Shown here in pieces: positions 38,148-40,008 of a stretch of 40,008 nt of DNA. Position numbers and translations under genes: made by a program. Each line of letters opens with the position of its first letter. The stretch's first letter is position 1. The notes beneath the pieces are model-generated. The model searched no databases. It saw nothing but the letters and a program-made list of their open reading frames with translations, and had not been told where the DNA came from. Location: assembly GCA_964370645.1 (NCBI GenBank), contig CAYJJS010000013.1, positions 1 to 40,008 on the forward strand. Reading direction: 5' to 3'. The stretch is from CAMQRS01 sp964370645 (GTDB taxonomy: Bacteria > Bacillota_I > Bacilli_A > Erysipelotrichales > Erysipelotrichaceae).

Positions 38148-39272
38148 TCATTTTTTAACCCATTTGTAACCTATTAAACTCATCACAAAAGGAACAATAC
38201 AAAAGGCTGCATAGGCATATAACACCATGTTTTGCTCCATAAACAAATAAACAAAACTACTCAGTAATGGTGTGATTGCAGCACTACCACCCATATATAA
38301 TGCCATTGATATTACTTGAGAACTCACCTTCGCATGTTCTTGTAATGCAGCGAATATAAACTTACTAGCATACATTATAATTGGTAGTGTAAATAATTGT
38401 AAGCAAGCCGTTAATATTATTTGAATGGGAGTATTACTTAGTCCATACAAAGCAAACTTTATACCATACATAACAATAGAAAAACTCAACAATCGATACA
38501 CATTAAATTTTTTCATAATTTTATGACCAACCAAGTAAAAAGGAATTTCACAAAGTGCTTGCAATGCAAATTTTATACCAATCAATAAACTACTAGCCTG
38601 CAAATCATGCATTTTTTGAATCACTACATATTGATCTGCACTTCCTACAATAAAAACAAAGAAACAAACACAGACAAAATACATATACTTACGATTTAAA
38701 AAAACACTTTTCCCCTGTGTTTCACTTGTTTGTGGTTGTTTGTATGCTTCTTGTTTTTTAAATAATAAAGTATTTAATACACCTATGAAGATTGCTAAAA
38801 TACTTACAAAAGAATAGTGGAAAGTATCAATTAGTAAACCAAAGATAGGGCTTGCAACAACAAGTCCAAGTGCACTAAACGCTTTAACATAACCAATTTT
38901 TTGTTGTGATAACAAAAACATCCAACTGTCAAAAAGAGTAATAACAACTTTAATATAGCTAAAACAAACAATACTCATAATCAAATGGAATACAAAAATA
39001 TTATGGTCCACAAAAAATAATATACCACCAAATATACTAAACATTTGAATTGAAAAAATTGTATGCCGCTTAAATTTTGCCGTCTTTTGACATACATTCG
39101 CATAATAAATTTGTAAGAAAATAGAAACAAACGCGCTTGAAGAAATAAGTATACCTTGTTGCATTTTATCGTATCCGCAATATGTTAAAAACGGTATGAT
39201 TTGAGTATTGAATAAAGTAATGCATACATAAAGAAAAAAAGATAAAAAATAAGATAAACGAGTATTTTTCAT
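38148..39272 (-). CDS. Major facilitator superfamily transporter
   Basis: A 374-residue integral membrane protein with about 11-12 hydrophobic segments, consistent with an MFS permease. A positively charged cytoplasmic loop follows segment 2 (CQKTAKFKRH), and a longer polar loop (KKQEAYKQPQTSETQGK) separates the two halves. The general pattern is nearest to the LacY/nucleoside-symporter-like branch, but no substrate motif is visible. The ATG at 39272 follows AGGTGATT; earlier in-frame starts lie before this site. It ends 27 bases before the HAD gene's start, so the two probably share a transcript. Confidence 0.8.
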   Translation of the reverse strand: MKNTRLSYFLSFFLYVCITLFNTQIIPFLTYCGYDKMQQGILISSSAFVSIFLQIYYANVCQKTAKFKRHTIFSIQMFSIFGGILFFVDHNIFVFHLIMSIVCFSYIKVVITLFDSWMFLLSQQKIGYVKAFSALGLVVASPIFGLLIDTFHYSFVSILAIFIGVLNTLLFKKQEAYKQPQTSETQGKSVFLNRKYMYFVCVCFFVFIVGSADQYVVIQKMHDLQASSLLIGIKFALQALCEIPFYLVGHKIMKKFNVYRLLSFSIVMYGIKFALYGLSNTPIQIILTACLQLFTLPIIMYASKFIFAALQEHAKVSSQVISMALYMGGSAAITPLLSSFVYLFMEQNMVLYAYAAFCIVPFVMSLIGYKWVKK

Positions 39273-39326
39273 ACAATCACCTAACATTAGTATTGTCCCT
39301 TTATTTCTTTTCATACACAATCATGT

Positions 39327-39332
39327 TATAAT
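39327..39332 (+). promoter_or_regulatory. -10 element of the plsY promoter
   Basis: TATAAT with an upstream TGT (extended -10). No good -35 is seen. ATCATGT is directly repeated on both sides (39320-39326 and 39331-39337). Confidence 0.5.
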
Positions 39333-39350
39333 CATGTACGAGGTGTTAAT

Positions 39351-39971
39351 ATGATTCAAAATGTAATTATTGCTTCTGTAATTGGCTATCTATTAGGTTC
39401 TATTCCATTTGCATTAGTAATCGGAAAAGTCTTTTTCAATACGGACGTACGAAACTTTGGTAGTGGGAATTTAGGTGGAAGTAACACAGGTAGAATTCTA
39501 GGAAAAAAAGCAGGAATTAGTGTTATTGTACTGGATGCTATGAAAGTTGTTTTAGCTGTAGCTATCCCTGTCTTAGTATTTAATGATGAGGTTGCAAGTG
39601 TATGGGCAGGCGTCTTTGCATGTGCTGGACATTGTTATCCAATCTTCGCTAAGTTTAAAGGTGGAAAAGCAGTTGCTTCTTTGTTTGGTTTTCTTTTAGC
39701 TATCGCAATATTCACATACCAAGAACCTTTTGTATTTGTAATTCCTTTAACAATTTTATTAGTTGTTTTACGTATTTCAAAAATGATTTCATTAGCAAGT
39801 ATGATTGCCGTTGTTTGTTCTAGTATTTACATAATTGTTATTGTTAAAGAGCCAATGACAATTGTTGCCTCGTTGTTATTATGCACACTTGTCATCTATC
39901 GTCATCGTGCAAATATTCAACGAATTATACAAGGAAGTGAAACAAAAGTAACTTTATTTGATAAAAAATAA
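39351..39971 (+). CDS. plsY: Acyl-phosphate:glycerol-3-phosphate acyltransferase PlsY
   Basis: Membrane enzyme that acylates position 1 of glycerol 3-phosphate, using acyl-phosphate from PlsX, as the first step of phospholipid synthesis. The three conserved loops are present: GSIPFALVIGK, VRNFGSGNLGGSNTGR, and FKGGKAVAS, with CAGHCYPIFAKF between. About five transmembrane segments are seen. The 206 residues are standard. GAGGTG precedes the ATG. Its substrate is made by GpsA, encoded in this window. Confidence 0.97.
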   Translation: MIQNVIIASVIGYLLGSIPFALVIGKVFFNTDVRNFGSGNLGGSNTGRILGKKAGISVIVLDAMKVVLAVAIPVLVFNDEVASVWAGVFACAGHCYPIFAKFKGGKAVASLFGFLLAIAIFTYQEPFVFVIPLTILLVVLRISKMISLASMIAVVCSSIYIIVIVKEPMTIVASLLLCTLVIYRHRANIQRIIQGSETKVTLFDKK

Positions 39972-40002
39972 TGTTGTGATTCAATAATCACAGCATTTTT
40001 TT
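39971..40002 (+). terminator. Rho-independent terminator after plsY
   Basis: An 11-bp stem with one G-U pair (39971-39981 with 39986-39996), a CAAT loop and a T-run to 40002. Confidence 0.85.
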
Positions 40003-40008
40003 ATAAAA

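Noticed and set aside
1..40008. CRISPR arrays, insertion sequences, prophage genes, tRNA or rRNA genes.
   Set aside because: No regularly spaced repeats, transposase motifs, phage structural genes or rRNA/tRNA sequence signatures were seen on either strand.

Overview
The window is an AT-rich, densely coded chromosomal segment from a spore-forming, competence-capable Bacillota. Sporulation genes (spo0A, spoIVA, spoIIM, spmA, spmB, a dacB-type carboxypeptidase) sit among housekeeping genes in blocks whose order recalls Bacillus subtilis (scpA-scpB-dacB-spmA-spmB-rluB; rsmE-mtaB-rpsU; ispH/cshB-nfo/ispG; comGA-GG; cmk-der-gpsA-spoIVA-hup; spoIIM-xerD). The low G+C, strong Shine-Dalgarno sequences, compact gene versions and departures from Bacillus order make an Erysipelotrichia-like Firmicute my best guess. 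That placement is inference. I see no rRNA, tRNA, insertion sequence, prophage or CRISPR array.

Layout. 1-1.1 kb: two small accessory genes (zinc ribbon, membrane protein) and a gene-poor gap. 1.1-10.3 kb (+): ribosome biogenesis GTPase rbgA, rnhB, the condensin partners scpA/scpB, a cortex carboxypeptidase with spmA/spmB, then rluB, rsmE, mtaB and murE. 10.3-17.9 kb: rpsU; ispH and ispG (-) flanking cshB-nfo (+); a class B penicillin-binding protein; rpmG; a metallo-beta-lactamase hydrolase. 18.0-21.5 kb (+): a full seven-gene comG operon for the competence pseudopilus, including a 59-residue ComGE-like prepilin. 21.5-29.6 kb (+): efp, a tail-anchored coiled-coil protein, cmk, der, gpsA, tcdA, ansA, spoIVA and HU. 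29.6-35.7 kb (-): serC-serA, spo0A, dinB, spoIIM, xerD. 35.8-40.0 kb: a PHP phosphatase (+), then a NUDIX hydrolase, a HAD phosphatase and an MFS transporter (-), and plsY (+).

How the genes work together. Three programmes are visible: cell-envelope synthesis (murE, PBP, ispG/ispH for isoprenoid precursors, gpsA and plsY for phospholipid), sporulation (spo0A as master regulator; dacB-spmAB, spoIVA and spoIIM as mother-cell functions, the first two with matching sigma-E-like promoters), and DNA uptake (comG). Translation and RNA modification genes fill the rest.

The most interesting non-coding signal is at 37185-37332 on the minus strand. A sigma-A-type promoter is followed by a 10-bp closing stem around a C-rich loop, then a perfect terminator hairpin, then a NUDIX gene. 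A 5' segment repeats the 3' arm of the terminator and so could form an antiterminator. This is the architecture of a riboswitch or attenuator, and it matches no class I recognise. Other points worth a look are an EF-P with arginine at the loop tip where most Firmicutes have lysine, and a repeat-rich spo0A upstream region.
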